64,000 nucleotides of DNA, from the NCBI RefSeq assembly GCF_030704535.1, contig NC_081820.1, forward strand, positions 3,736,501-3,800,500, in the 5' to 3' direction. Made by a program: the position numbers and the translations under genes. Positions 47,085 through 59,150 of this stretch are shown here, one piece after another. The notes below the pieces were generated by a model. It was given only the letters and a program-made list of their open reading frames with translations, did no database searches and was not told the DNA's origin. This DNA comes from Vitis vinifera (Eukaryota > Streptophyta > Magnoliopsida > Vitales > Vitaceae). Position 1 is the stretch's first letter, and each line of letters opens with the position of its first letter.

Positions 47085-49665
47085 AGCTTCCATGTGTTAT
47101 AAAAGGAGGCTTGCAAAGCTTCCATCCCTTTGTATGCTTTTATATTCTCTCCTAATTTAGAGGGAGGTTGTAATTTTATCTTCATAGTGGATATTTTATT
47201 CAGTCTTACCCCATGCAGCTTTTCATCATAATCAAGACAGTTTTAGCACATAAGTACTTATGCCTATTGTTGTATTTATTGTTTTATTTTCAAATTATTG
47301 TTGCAAGTTTCATTTCTTAAAAGTGGTATTAGAGCCAAGGTTAAGATAGTAAGTGGTTAGTTGTCTGATTAACACATGCATAGGAAAGTTCTATCAAAAG
47401 GGTGATAAAAGCCTAAGGAAAGAACGTTTTTAAGTGAGACCATTGTGACCCCTCCACTTTCATGGGGACTTTCTTGATGTATTAATACATAGACACTTAC
47501 TACTATTTTAGGTTACTGTTCATTGTAAAAGTGAAAAAAATGGCAATGAAATTTGAAATAGAGAAGTTCACTGGGAGCAATTTTAGGTTGTGGAAAATAA
47601 AAATAAAAGTTATCTTAAGGAAGCAAAATTACCTTGAAGCAATTGATGAAAGACTAGAATGTGTTGAAGATAAAAGATGGGAACTTGGGATGTCATTTCA
47701 ATAAGCTTGCATTTAGCAATAACAAATAATATATTGTCAAACATCCCAAAATTACAAATGATGAAAGAAACTTGGAATACTTTAACAAAACTATATGAAG
47801 CCTAGTCGTTGCACAAAAATATCTTCTTGAAAAGAAAACCCCACACTCTTCATATGTTAGAATCTACTTCGATGACTTAACACATCAACACCCTGAAGAC
47901 TCTATTCTCTCAACTATAAGCTATGGAGCATAACATAGAATAGAAGGAACTACTGAACTTCTACTCCAAAGTCTACTTGATTCATATGATCATCTCATCA
48001 TAAATATGTCCAATGGTGCTTTGAAGACAATGTTCGTCTTTAATGATGTTGTGGTTATTGCACCTAAGAAAGAAAGTAAGCGCAAAAACAAGGACCACAA
48101 AATATCATCAAGAGAACATGGCTCGAACCAATGGGAGCTACAACCAAAATAGGTCAAAGTCCCAAGGTAAAAAAAAAAAAGAAAAAAAAAAAGCTACATG
48201 TTATCACTATGGAAAATAAGGGCACGTGAAAAAAGAGTGGTGGCAGAGGGGTAGAGAGAAATATGAAAGGGAAAGGATTTGTCATCAAATACTCAAAGTT
48301 GTGTAACATGTACTTTGGATGAAAGAGAAACCTTATATAGCAAGGCAACAACCATTGTGGATGGCAAAAAAAGATTTGTTAAAGTTTTGTTAATTGACTC
48401 AATAACAACATGACACATGAATTCTCATAGAAAAAGATTTCACCAATATGAACCTATCTCATGAGGAATAATATACAAGGGCAACGATCTTGCCTTAGAG
48501 ATTGTTGCATTAGCTCCATCAAAGTAAAGATGGATGATGGTGTGATTCGCACTATTATAGAGGTATGACATGTGAAGAGCTCAAAGAAGAATCGACTATC
48601 AATGGGATAATTTCATTCACCCAATTAGTGTCTCTTTTAGCATTCACCCAATTACTCCGAACTCTATGTCTTTTAGTCTGTTTACTTTGTTCTTCTTCCT
48701 AAAGTTAAGAGTGGTAAACTCTCAAAAAGATCTACAATCTATGTTTTCTTAGGCTATGGTATAGGACAAGGTGTTATGAACTAACTTCTAAAAGATTTAG
48801 AATCTCTTTCTATGTCTCATTATGGAAAATATATACCTCACTACTGTTGTTTTGCGATTCCAATAATTTGTCTCCTAAGTTGTTCATTTTCTTGACCTAA
48901 TCAATGAACCAAATGTAAAAATTAATCACCATCCATTGTCTTCAATTCCCTATCACCACAAAGAAGCTTCTAAATATGGCAAAATGCAATGGATGAAGAA
49001 ATAGATGTATTGAACGAGATTTGTACATGATGTGCTGTCATGATACCTCTTAGAAAATATGTAGTTGGTTGTAAATGGGTGTACAAAGTAAAATCGATCA
49101 AATGGGACCATTTGTAGAAGGCCAAGTTAGTGGAAAAGGGATTTATATATGAATATGGAATGGATTATGATGAAATCTTTTCTCTAGTTTCTAGAATGAC
49201 ATCTATTCATTGCTTATTATTATGGCTTCATAAGAAGGTGGCAACTGTATCAAATAAATGTCAAAAATGCTTTTTTAAATGGTGACCAAAAAGAAGTCTA
49301 TATGCAACATCTATCTAGAGTATGTTCCAATCAGGAAAATCAAGTTTGTAGATTGTATCATGCTCTATATGTGCTTAAGAAGGCATCGCATGCTTCTATG
49401 ATTCTTTTTTTCTATTATTATTATTATTATTTTATGCAAAGCCCTTATGTTTCAGTTTTATGCATTCAATGTAATCAAGGAATTTTGTTGTTGCTTCTCT
49501 ACGTGCATGATATGGTGGTTACAAGAAATAATATAGATGGAATGAGAGATATCAATGTCATCTACACAAGTGTGATCAGGTATATTTGTGTTTGAAATGA
49601 ATGTGATATATATCCCACATTCACGAAGAAAAGAAGTTTTTAACAATAGTGAACAATTCATTTAA
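47085..49665 (+). mobile_element. Degenerate Ty1/copia element (copy 2)
   Basis: Collinear with 11655-14250 at an offset of about 35,415 with very few differences: LTR end, PBS-like GGTATTAGAGCC near 47324, gag start near 47540, A-run near 48169-48190, integrase and RT relics. It shares the inactivating stops of copy 1, so both derive from one dead element by segmental duplication. Confidence 0.8.
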
Positions 49666-50270
49666 TATGAATAGAATTAGAATTATGTATGTACATACAA
49701 AGTGAGAATTATATATATGTACACTGATGTAAATTAAGCGACCCTTAACTGCACCATGTTAAATGATAGATTAACCTCCTGACTTCAACTTTTATATTTA
49801 ACACACAAATACATGTATCTTGGGACATGAGCGAAAACAAAAAAGAAAGTGAAAACAAAGAAGAGTTCATATGAACCATATCTATATATTCATTGCAATT
49901 TACACACTCGACTTGTAGCTTTTGAAAAGGAAGTTGGTAAAACTAACCATTGAGGGTCATATTTAGAACGTTAGAATGGGAAATTAATTTCAGTCTCATT
50001 TATATATTAGTGTGTTTGGATTAGCTTTCAGAAAAAGAATAGAAATAAAAGAAATTCATTGATATGGAAATCAAATATCACTTTCAGTAGAATTTTAATT
50101 CTTCTCATCTACATGCATTATGATTCCCTCCATTCTGGTCCTATTTCAATTCCTATTCCGACCACCCAAAGTCAAGGGAATCAAACAAGAAGATTGCTGT
50201 ACATGCACAACGTGGTCATCATCATTCATCTGCAGGTTATGTACCAAATGTGTATCTTTGGTCATGTCTT
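49666..50270. other. 3' flank of pectinesterase copy 2
   Basis: Near-identical to 14251-14855. It probably includes the 3' UTR; nothing else is recognised. Confidence 0.5.
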
Positions 50271-51840
50271 TCAACGGAGTACAAGGCCTGGGGGAGGAAG
50301 CAACCACGTTGAAGCATCAATGTAGTTGAGGGTGATGAAGGGTGTGGCTCCATTATCGTCTAGTTCCTTGCTGAATTTGGGTCGTTTGGATGTGTCTGCC
50401 GCTGGTCCCATACACTTGTATTCTCCATAGAAAACCAATCTGTAAAGCCATGCACAGCACTATTAATCGACATGTATAACAACTCAAGGACATGAAAATT
50501 GAAGCGTTATCTATCTAATAAAACAAATGACTCACGTATCTCTCTTATGCACACATGTTACCAAGCATTCGAATTTCCTCACTTTACAAGGGGTTTTACC
50601 CTTGTTTTTTGGATGAATCTTCTCTCTTTCATCATGTTACATTAATATATGTCTGTTACAGAAAACAATAATGAAAGAGAAGGAGTAGTACTTACGAGTC
50701 ACGTTCAGGTTGGTCGTTATCGGACCATCCTTAAGGACTGACAACAGAACTCATGAAGGTGTATGAAAACACCACCCTCGGTCTACTCATCCATGCCCGC
50801 CCTAAGAAAGTGTTGCCGCCAGTACCTGACAAGGTGCAGTGGACGAATGAATATCCATTGTCCTCCGATTCAAGGTTCCTTGCCTGCGCTGTGATCACTG
50901 AAAATCCGCCGTCTCCCTTGGTATGTAGCTCAGTGCTCTGCACCAAAACAACGTTTTCACCAACAGTTGGCACCCCATATATACTTGTGAAATTATATTG
51001 ACTGCGTCTGCAGTGTCCAAAACTTACCAAATACAAAGATTTTCCACTTCCAAATATGTAGTCCACAGTGCCTTCAACGTAGCATTCATGGAAAAAATGC
51101 CTGCCCCTATCATCACATAGGGTGTCCTGAAAACCGATCAGCCTGCAGTTGTAAAATGCGGCCTTATCGCCTGACACCCTCAGTGCCACCGCCTGGGCTC
51201 CCTTTCTTTTTCCGTCTGGTCTTGGGGACGAGTTCTGAAATTAATTAATTATCGCACCAATATACATATAATTAAACTTCACATTTTTGGCTAAGAAATT
51301 TTTTTTAAAAAAAGTGTCATTGCCATCCTAACATCTAATTACTTCACTCACAATGACAATTATGTTCACCGCCATGAAGTAATCCGACTCCACTATAAGC
51401 GTCGCGCTGTCCACTGTCCCGAACTTGGCTGCCGTCCCATCAAATGACAGCTTTGGCATGTCCTCTGGTGATCCGTAGAATGTTATAAAGGGCTTATTCC
51501 TATCGATCTTGATTTTCTCTTCATATACTCCGCCTCCAATCCATATAATTACACGTTGTGTATTACCGGCTGGAACACTATTGACTGCCGCCATCACCGT
51601 ATTGAAGTTTCCTCCACCGCTTTTACTCACCTTGATGATTTTTACGCTGTCCTCCGCCTCCACTAGGGCTGGATCCAGCGTCGTCCTCCGGAGCTTGTAC
51701 TTCTGGATGCTATTTCTGAACCATGGAGCTAGTTGACTTTTATCGCTAGGGATTTGTGCATTATCATTGTCGGCAAGTACAGCCGATGATGAGAGGGGGA
51801 CGAGGAGGAAGAAAGCAATGGATATCACTGTCATAGCCAT
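50271..51840 (-). pseudogene. Pectinesterase copy 2 with premature stop at codon 301
   Basis: Same four-exon structure as 14856-16425 shifted by 35,415: exons 51840-51352, 51234-51028, 50937-50696, 50439-50271, with all splice signals kept. One T-to-A change turns Leu301 (TTA) into TAA at 50733-50731, so the product would be 300 of 368 aa. It still contains GFQDTL, VDYIFG and LGRAW but lacks the C-terminal strand and the YGEYKC and WLLPPP blocks. A second difference is W256S. The stop is only 35 nt before the last exon junction, so by the usual 50-nt rule the mRNA might escape nonsense-mediated decay. It is probably inactive as an enzyme, but could still be transcribed and be a decoy or small-RNA target. 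A base-call error at 50732 cannot be excluded. Confidence 0.85.
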
Positions 51841-52270
51841 TCTTGACTTGAGTGTGTACGGAATAAGGTTAGGGAGTCGAGAGAGTAGAGGGTGCAATTA
51901 ATCCTTGCGTTTGAATTAATATGCAATGATATTATAAGGAAGGCGATAGTACTGCAATTTATAGAGGCACGCCATCCTTCTGCTATAATAGAGTGGAGGT
52001 CAATCTTAACCATTTCTTTCCCTCAAAACTATAATATGTTCGAAGCTCAATCCTTACCATTAAAATATAACAATTAATACTAATTTTTCAATATTCCACG
52101 GTTCTGATTTTGAATTTATCTTAAATTCCTAACTACAAAGTGATAAGATAGATCCCAAAATTTGTTTATCCACTCTACAAATTGGTTGATAGCCACCCGA
52201 TTTCAACTTATGGATATTAGTTTTAAATTAGAACTACTTTTAATAACCGTCCAATATATTAAAAATAAAA
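51841..52270 (-). promoter_or_regulatory. Promoter and 5' UTR of pectinesterase copy 2
   Basis: TATA box TATAAA at 51963-51958 on the minus strand, identical to copy 1. The promoter is conserved although the coding region is broken. Confidence 0.6.
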
Positions 52271-53180
52271 TATCGAATCAATGTCACGCTTGATTTAATA
52301 ATAGTGAAATTTAATTAATAAGAGATGCATATTTAAAAAAACAAAAAAAAATCATTTATTTCACAACAATAAATAAGGGAAGAAAACCCTCTTTCTACAT
52401 AAGTTTGTATGTGTCATACATAAGTTAATTTCCTACAATTGTTCAAAATCGACAACTTCAATGTCATTTTCCATTATAATTGATTTCATAGCATATGTAT
52501 GAAAATTAAGCTCATTAAATGTTACAACAGACAAAGCTTGCAAATGAAGATAAAAAGGCACAAATACTGCAAAATATATAAAATGCTCATAGGATTAATG
52601 CTTTGAGTTGTAAACTTAAACAGATTCAGACAAAATTGAGATAAACATTAAATACACATTGAAGCTCTCTGTGATATAACAATACACAACAATAAACAAA
52701 ATTCATGCTTAATTTTAGTTTCACATAATTAATAATTATATACTATCTAACTAAACATTTATGTTATCTTTGAGTATACTTAACATATCAAATCGAGTAT
52801 ATTAATTAACCACAATCACATTCATAGATTATTAAATCAACTAATCGATCTTTGGGTGATTCTTAAGTATTTTATAACTAACGAACATCAATATGCCCAT
52901 AATAAAAGAAAATGTATCTCATCATGTCATTTCAGTTGTAAGCATGACATAATTATGGGTATGTAATTGAATTTATTCAATTTGATATGCATGAGACATC
53001 CCATTTGATCACTTTGGTTAATACAAACAAATATGATATGAGTTTTAAATTAAATAAAATTTTAAGTCATGCTAAACTTTCATATCACCATTGTCTAAAA
53101 TGAAACATACCAAATTAATAAATTACTCATCACAATATATCTCACGGTATACTAATTTTCTTTCAAATCAATTTCTTAGA

Positions 53181-53247
<67 letters not shown>

Positions 53248-53329
53248 TATAACAAGCAAACCAAAAATTGCATAGCCCATTATGTTCATCTCATGAAACA
53301 AGTATATTACAAAATTTTAGCCTAAGAGA
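52271..53329. other. Non-coding spacer with (TA)n at 53188-53244
   Basis: Counterpart of 16856-17879. The (TA)n is about 57 bp against about 35 bp in copy 1. No gene. Confidence 0.6.
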
Positions 53330-53790
53330 AATAAAGTCCATAAGTTGTTAATCCATAAGCCTAATAGTGTAGCATTCATCACAAGTCAAACATGTAATAA
53401 GAATGTAAAGTCATGGCTACCTAATAGTCTTAGGTCATAACTCACCATAGGTCTTGTATAATATGTAACCATACACGTTAGTGCACTCACTATTTGAAAT
53501 TCATTCCAATGACTAAGACCAATCATCCCTCCAATTAGAAAATAGTACACTACTATGTCAAATGGATTGCTACATCCATGATTTGGATGTGAACTAATAT
53601 CATTGACCTTTAAGGAATCCATGATTTGGATTTTATATGCAACTTTTGATACACCCAAGTCATATACAATGCAAAAGATGTCAACTAGGATGGTCCTAAA
53701 GTGTAATAATGCATGGAACAAATAAATAGAATGGGAAACTAAAATCTCATTAAATAAATAATAAATCCATAAATGTTACATCATGTCATA
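53330..53790 (-). repeat. Inverted LTR-like dispersed repeat (second copy)
   Basis: Counterpart of 17880-18350. The 111-codon minus frame here is the same non-coding frame. Confidence 0.5.
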
Positions 53791-53800
53791 CTTTCAAAAG

Positions 53801-56113
53801 TTCTATTTTTGACTGTTAGCATTCCTTTTAGTGTTCATTTCAAGCTTAGCAAGAAATATTGTCCTACATCAAATGAAGAGAAAAAGAAGATGGAAAGTAT
53901 TCCTTATTCCTCAACTTTGGGGGATTTAGCTTAGGCCATGGTATCCACAAGGCCAAATACAACTCATGCAGTTGGAGTTGTGAGTAGGTTCTTATCTAAT
54001 CCAGTAAAGATTCTTGTCTGATGTGGTTGGAGTAGTATTCCTTATTTCTCTTCATTATACATTCTGTAGTGTAGCAGATAAACAAAGTCATCTCCCAAGT
54101 ATCTATAGTGTATTTTTGTGAACATGAACTTCAAGATACTTGAAGCAATAAAATAGGAAAATCTTACACAACTTATATATGAATATGGAATAATATTATA
54201 TATAGAAATACGTATAGTGTTAAGAAAACTAGAGAAAACTGGGAACAATCTTTAAACTTAGCAAGTATAGTAGCATCTTTTGGAAATCAACAAGAAATAT
54301 ACAAACTTTGTAAAAGCTTACTTAGAGGAACAATTTTACAGTTTTTTAGAAACATGTAACTAGAAAACAATAGTTACTTTCAAAAAAGTGAGAACTAATT
54401 TTACCATAACTTTATTTATGAATTTAATCAATCTATACTATCTAGGAACAACTAAAAAAAAAGTATAAATAAATACCCAATCTACCTTTATGAATTAGAA
54501 CAACTTAAATTGTATAATTTATCTTATATAATTGAATATGAATAAAAACGATTTAATTTAGAGTTTTTTGTTGCTAACATGATGTATATAAACAATTAAA
54601 GATTAATTCTTATATTTTTAACTACTAAGTCTTGATAAGTGGTAAGAGGAATACTTTTAAAAAGCTATTATTTATATTTTTTTAATTTACAAATCCCAAT
54701 AAACTTTTATTTCATATATTTTAGGGACAAAATATTTTATTTTTTTTATTTGTTGTTCCAATAGCCTAGCTTATATTAGAACTATTTGTTTATTGTTGTG
54801 TATGCATAATACATAAGTAAAGTGCATCAAATGTATAAAACATGCAAATGATAGCAGCCCTTATAGTGAGAAACCATTTCATCACCATGAACTCCATTAC
54901 TTAGTTGACCTAATCTTTTCATGGTTCGTGAAATCCATTCCTCACTTGCAAGCTCCACCACTGAAATCCCCTCATCCATTTTAGGAGCCCTAAACAGCAT
55001 CTGTAGATGATCATCATTGAAAAGGATCTAGTATTGACTACTAACATTGATGTATGTCGCTAGTAAGTCTCTTCTTATCTCATTATTGTTTTGGTTTTCA
55101 TGGTTTAATAAGGGTTTTTCTAGTTGTGTTTGTTAATTTTTATGAGTATTCTAAAGAATAGGATTCACGACTTAAATTTTGTGGGTATTAAATTTAAAGG
55201 TATATCCCATTATACAAATTTAGATATTAGCTACATAGGAAGGTCTGAAAACACGAAGAGTCGTGATAACAAATGAATGAAGGGGGTCATGGAGATTTGA
55301 CCTTGGATGAGGAGGATTTTGGATTTGAACAGAGTTTTAACCATTCAGCAACTTGGAAACCTAGATTAGGAAATAGGATGGCAGTAAAAATTGTTAACAC
55401 AAGAGACATCCCTGTAGTATAATTTGTTGAAGACTTTATATGCCTCCTAGAGTTTAGTGATCCATCCTATATCTTTGACTACTTTTGAGTTTGATTAGAC
55501 ATCAAGCCAATCCTTTTATACTAAATGTTTAAAGCAAATATATTCGGTGCAAATAAATTATATGTATAAGACAATTTTTTTATCTGCATGAAAGTGGATA
55601 AAGTTTGCAATCAATTAATGTACTATACATGCTAATACTAACTGATCGATTTATAATGATTCTGATTACATTGATTGAAGGTGGATTTTCTTTCACGTGA
55701 TTTCTATTGATTAGTGATGTTTTGATTATGTTGACTTGTAGGTAATGTGCTTAGTTTCTCTATTGAAGGAGAGGATTGAAGCCATTCCTAATGGGTTTGC
55801 AAGAGAGCCATAATAAAGGGGCAACATAGAGGAAACAAAATTGACTCAACTTCAAGTGATCAATCACTCGTTCATGCATAGCACTCAAGTTCATCAAGGA
55901 AAAGACCTATGACTTTACGATTTCACAAGTTTTTTTTTCTTATCTTAGAATAATAATAAAAGAGGAAATGATGCCTTGAATTCAACTTTCACCTTCTTTT
56001 TTTTTCATCTTTCATGTACATTCAATATGAATATGAAAAGAGTGGCAAGTTTCAAACCAAATGTGGCAAAAATTAGCTGCTAAGTTAAAGTCATCCGCAA
56101 TTATTAACATATC
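53801..56113. other. Duplicated sequence without recognisable gene (copy 2)
   Basis: Counterpart of 18351-20670. No coding signature found. Confidence 0.5.
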
Positions 56114-56324
56114 TGTAGACCCTCCATTTTGTTCTCCTAGCACATGTCTTATTAGGTATTTGTTCCGTATTTTACAACTATTCACTCGTGGCCCATTACA
56201 ACTCGTGTAATCTATATTTTCTAAGCCACCTTGGGGACTTTGGTTGAGGGATCTATCTAACCTCGTTGTGACCCTTGGTAGCCTTAATTTAGACTTAGGC
56301 TCACTTAGATACTCTTAGCACCAC

Positions 56325-56490
56325 CATAGGTCCATTTAGGCACCCTTGGCCCATTTAGGCACCCTAGGCCCATTTAGGCACCTTAGGCCCATTTAGGCAC
56401 CCTTAGCCCATTTAGGCACCCTAGGCCCATTTAGGCACCCTAGACCCATTTAGGCACCTTAGGCCCACTTAGTCACCCTAGGCCCATTTA
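56325..56490. repeat. 19-bp minisatellite, about 9 units
   Basis: Same CCCATTTAGGCACC core as at 20880-21125 but with fewer units, so the array changed length after the segmental duplication. Confidence 0.9.
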
Positions 56491-56757
56491 AATCATTTTT
56501 TGCATGAATGCATGGTTGCATGGCTTCATGGCTCACTTTTTGCATGGTTCGCATGACTTTCCTTTTTATTATTATCTATTTAGCCATTTTGTATATTACT
56601 TTGTGTATTTTTTTTATCATTTCATAAAACACTTTTATTCAATCAAATAATTTCGTAAAATACTTTTATTTACTTCAATCTAATAATTTCATCAAATACT
56701 TTTAGTTAATCTAATAATTGTATAATACATACATACATACATATATATATATATATT

Positions 56758-57976
56758 TGTCAATCCAATAAATTTTACTCATTTTCTAAAACACGTTTTT
56801 TATTTTATTTTTAACCTATTAACTTTGGAATTTTGCAGGGAGATTTATCAATGGAGAGTTTGGCTTCTTTATGAAAGGAAACTTAGAGTTGTGATTGGAG
56901 AGATATTTAGTCCACGTTTAAAAAAAATAAAAAATAAAAAGAGGAAAGAGGGCCCACTTGAAATGGTAAGTTACAAAGTTGCATGGAATGTGAAAATGAG
57001 AGATTTATTGTGTGTTTTAAAAAAAAATAAAAAAAGATGCATGGAATGTGAAAATGAGAGGTTTATTGTGTATGTGGAAGGGATGAAGGTTGTGTTCAAG
57101 AAGTGATTGAAAAAAAAAAGATTAAAAAGAAAGAAAGGAAAGGAGCATATATATGTATATATATATATATTTGTCAATCCAATAAATTTTACTCATTTTC
57201 TAAAACACGTTTTTTATTTTATTTTTAACCTATTAACTTTGGAATTTTGCAGGGAGATTTATCAATGGAGAGTTTGGATTCTTTATGAAAGGAAACTTAG
57301 AGTTGTGATTGGAGAGATATTTAGTCCACGTTTAAAAAAAATAAAAAATAAAAAGAGGAAAGAGGGCCCACTTGAAATGGTAAGTTACAAAGTTGCATGG
57401 AATGTGAAAATGAGAGATTTATTGTGTGTTTTAAAAAAAAATAAAAAAAGATGCATGGAATGTGAAAATGAGAGGTTTATTGTGTATGTGGAAGGGATGA
57501 AGGTTGTGTTCAAGAAGTGATTGAAAAAAAAAAGATTAAAAAGAAAGAAAGGAAAGGAGCATATATATGTATATATATATATATTTGTCAATCCAATAAA
57601 TTTTACTCATTTTCTAAAACACGTTTTTTATTTTATTTTTAACCTATTAACTTTGGAATTTTGCAGGGAGATTTATCAATGGAGAGTTTGGCTTCTTTAT
57701 GAAAGGAAACTTGGAGCAGTGATTGGAGAGATATTTAGTCCACGTTTAAAAAAAATAAAAAATAAAAAGAGGAAAGAGGGCCCACTTGAAATGGTAAGTT
57801 ACAAAGTTGCATGGAATGTGAAAATGAGAGATTTATTGTGTGTTTAAAAATAAAAATAAAAAAAGATGCATGGAATGTGAAAATGAGAGGTTTATTGTGT
57901 ATGTGGACGGGATGAAGGTTGTGTTCAAGAAGAAGTGATTGAAAAAAAAAAGATTAAAAAGAAAGAAGGGAAAGGA

Positions 57977-58064
<88 letters not shown>

Positions 58065-58450
58065 CAATCCAATAAATTTTACTCATTTTCTAAAACACGT
58101 TTTTTATTTTATTTTTAACCTATTAACTTTGGAATTTTGCAAAGAGATTTATCAATGGAGAGTTTGGCTTCTTTATGAAAGGAAACTTGGAGCTGTGATT
58201 GGAGAGATATTTAGTCCACGTTTAAAAAAATAAAAAATAAAAAGAGGAAAGAGGGCCCACTTGAAATGGTAAGTTACAAAGTTGCATGGAATGTGAAAAT
58301 GAGAGATTTATTGTGTGTTTTAAAAATAAATAAAAAAAGATGCATGGAATGTGAAAATGAGAGGTTTATTGTGTATGTGGACGGGATGAAGGCTGTGTTC
58401 AAGAAGAAGTGATTGAAAAAAAAAAGATTAAAAAGAAAGAAAGGAAAGGA
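56758..58450. repeat. Four tandem copies of a ~414-bp exon-like module
   Basis: Units start at 56758, 57171, 57585 and 58061 (the last spacing is 476 because of a (TA)n of about 80 bp before it). The equivalent place in the other LTR copy (about 21350-21740) has one unit. Each unit has a branch-like CTATTAAC, an acceptor TTTTGCAG, about 127 nt, then a donor-like GTAAGT. The homogeneous units point to recent amplification through the flanking (TA)n tracts. The open frames at 56825-57847 arise from the repeat itself. Confidence 0.9.
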
Positions 58451-58679
58451 GCAGAGGTGGCTGTTGTTCCTTCCATTACCATGGTTGGAGAGAGGAGTTG
58501 AATTGAGGGATTGATAAGAGATTAAAAAAGGAAAAAAGGAAAATTGGAGGGTGATGGGAGGAGAGGAAGGAAATCTTTTATGCCGTTTTTTTACATCACT
58601 GGGTTGTAGAGAAGAAAGAAAAATGGATAGAGAATAGATTAAGAAAGAGAGAGGAAAGAAGAGAAGAGGGGAGCACCAT

Positions 58680-59150
58680 TGAGAAAGGATCACCAGGCTG
58701 CTGCTGATTTTTCAGGATCACCGGGTTGCTGCTGAATTTTTTCATCACTAGGCTGCCATTTTGAGATTAAGAAAGAGGGAGGAAAGAAGAGAAGAGTACA
58801 ATTGAGAAGGGATCATCGAACTGCTGCTTATTTTTCAGGATCACCGGGCTGCTGCTGATTTTTTTTTCATCACTAGGCTGCCGTTTTGAGATTAAGAAAG
58901 AGGGAGGAAAGAAGAGAAGAGGGGGGCACAATTGAGAAGGGATCACCGGACTGCTGCTTATTTTTCAGGATCACCGGGCTGCTGCTGATTTTTTTTCATC
59001 ACTAGGCTGCCGTTTTGAGATTAAGAAAGAGAGAGGAAAGAAGAGGAGAGGGGAGCACCATTGAGAAGGGATCACCGAGCTGCTGCTGATTTTTTTATCA
59101 CCGGGCTGCTGCTAATTTTTTTTTCATCACTAGGCTGCCGTTTTGCGGGA
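58680..59150. repeat. About 125-bp tandem repeat, four units
   Basis: Units begin near 58680, 58803, 58935 and 59062 with GAGAAGGGATCACCG-like sequence. There are three units in the homologous LTR at 21965-22305. Confidence 0.85.

Noticed and set aside
57107..57847. Two consecutive plus frames of 137 and 108 codons beginning [10 protein letters not shown]
   Set aside because: They are generated by the 414-bp tandem repeat and its (TA)n; the lysine-rich start and the IYVYIYIF part are homopolymer and microsatellite translations, with no independent conservation.
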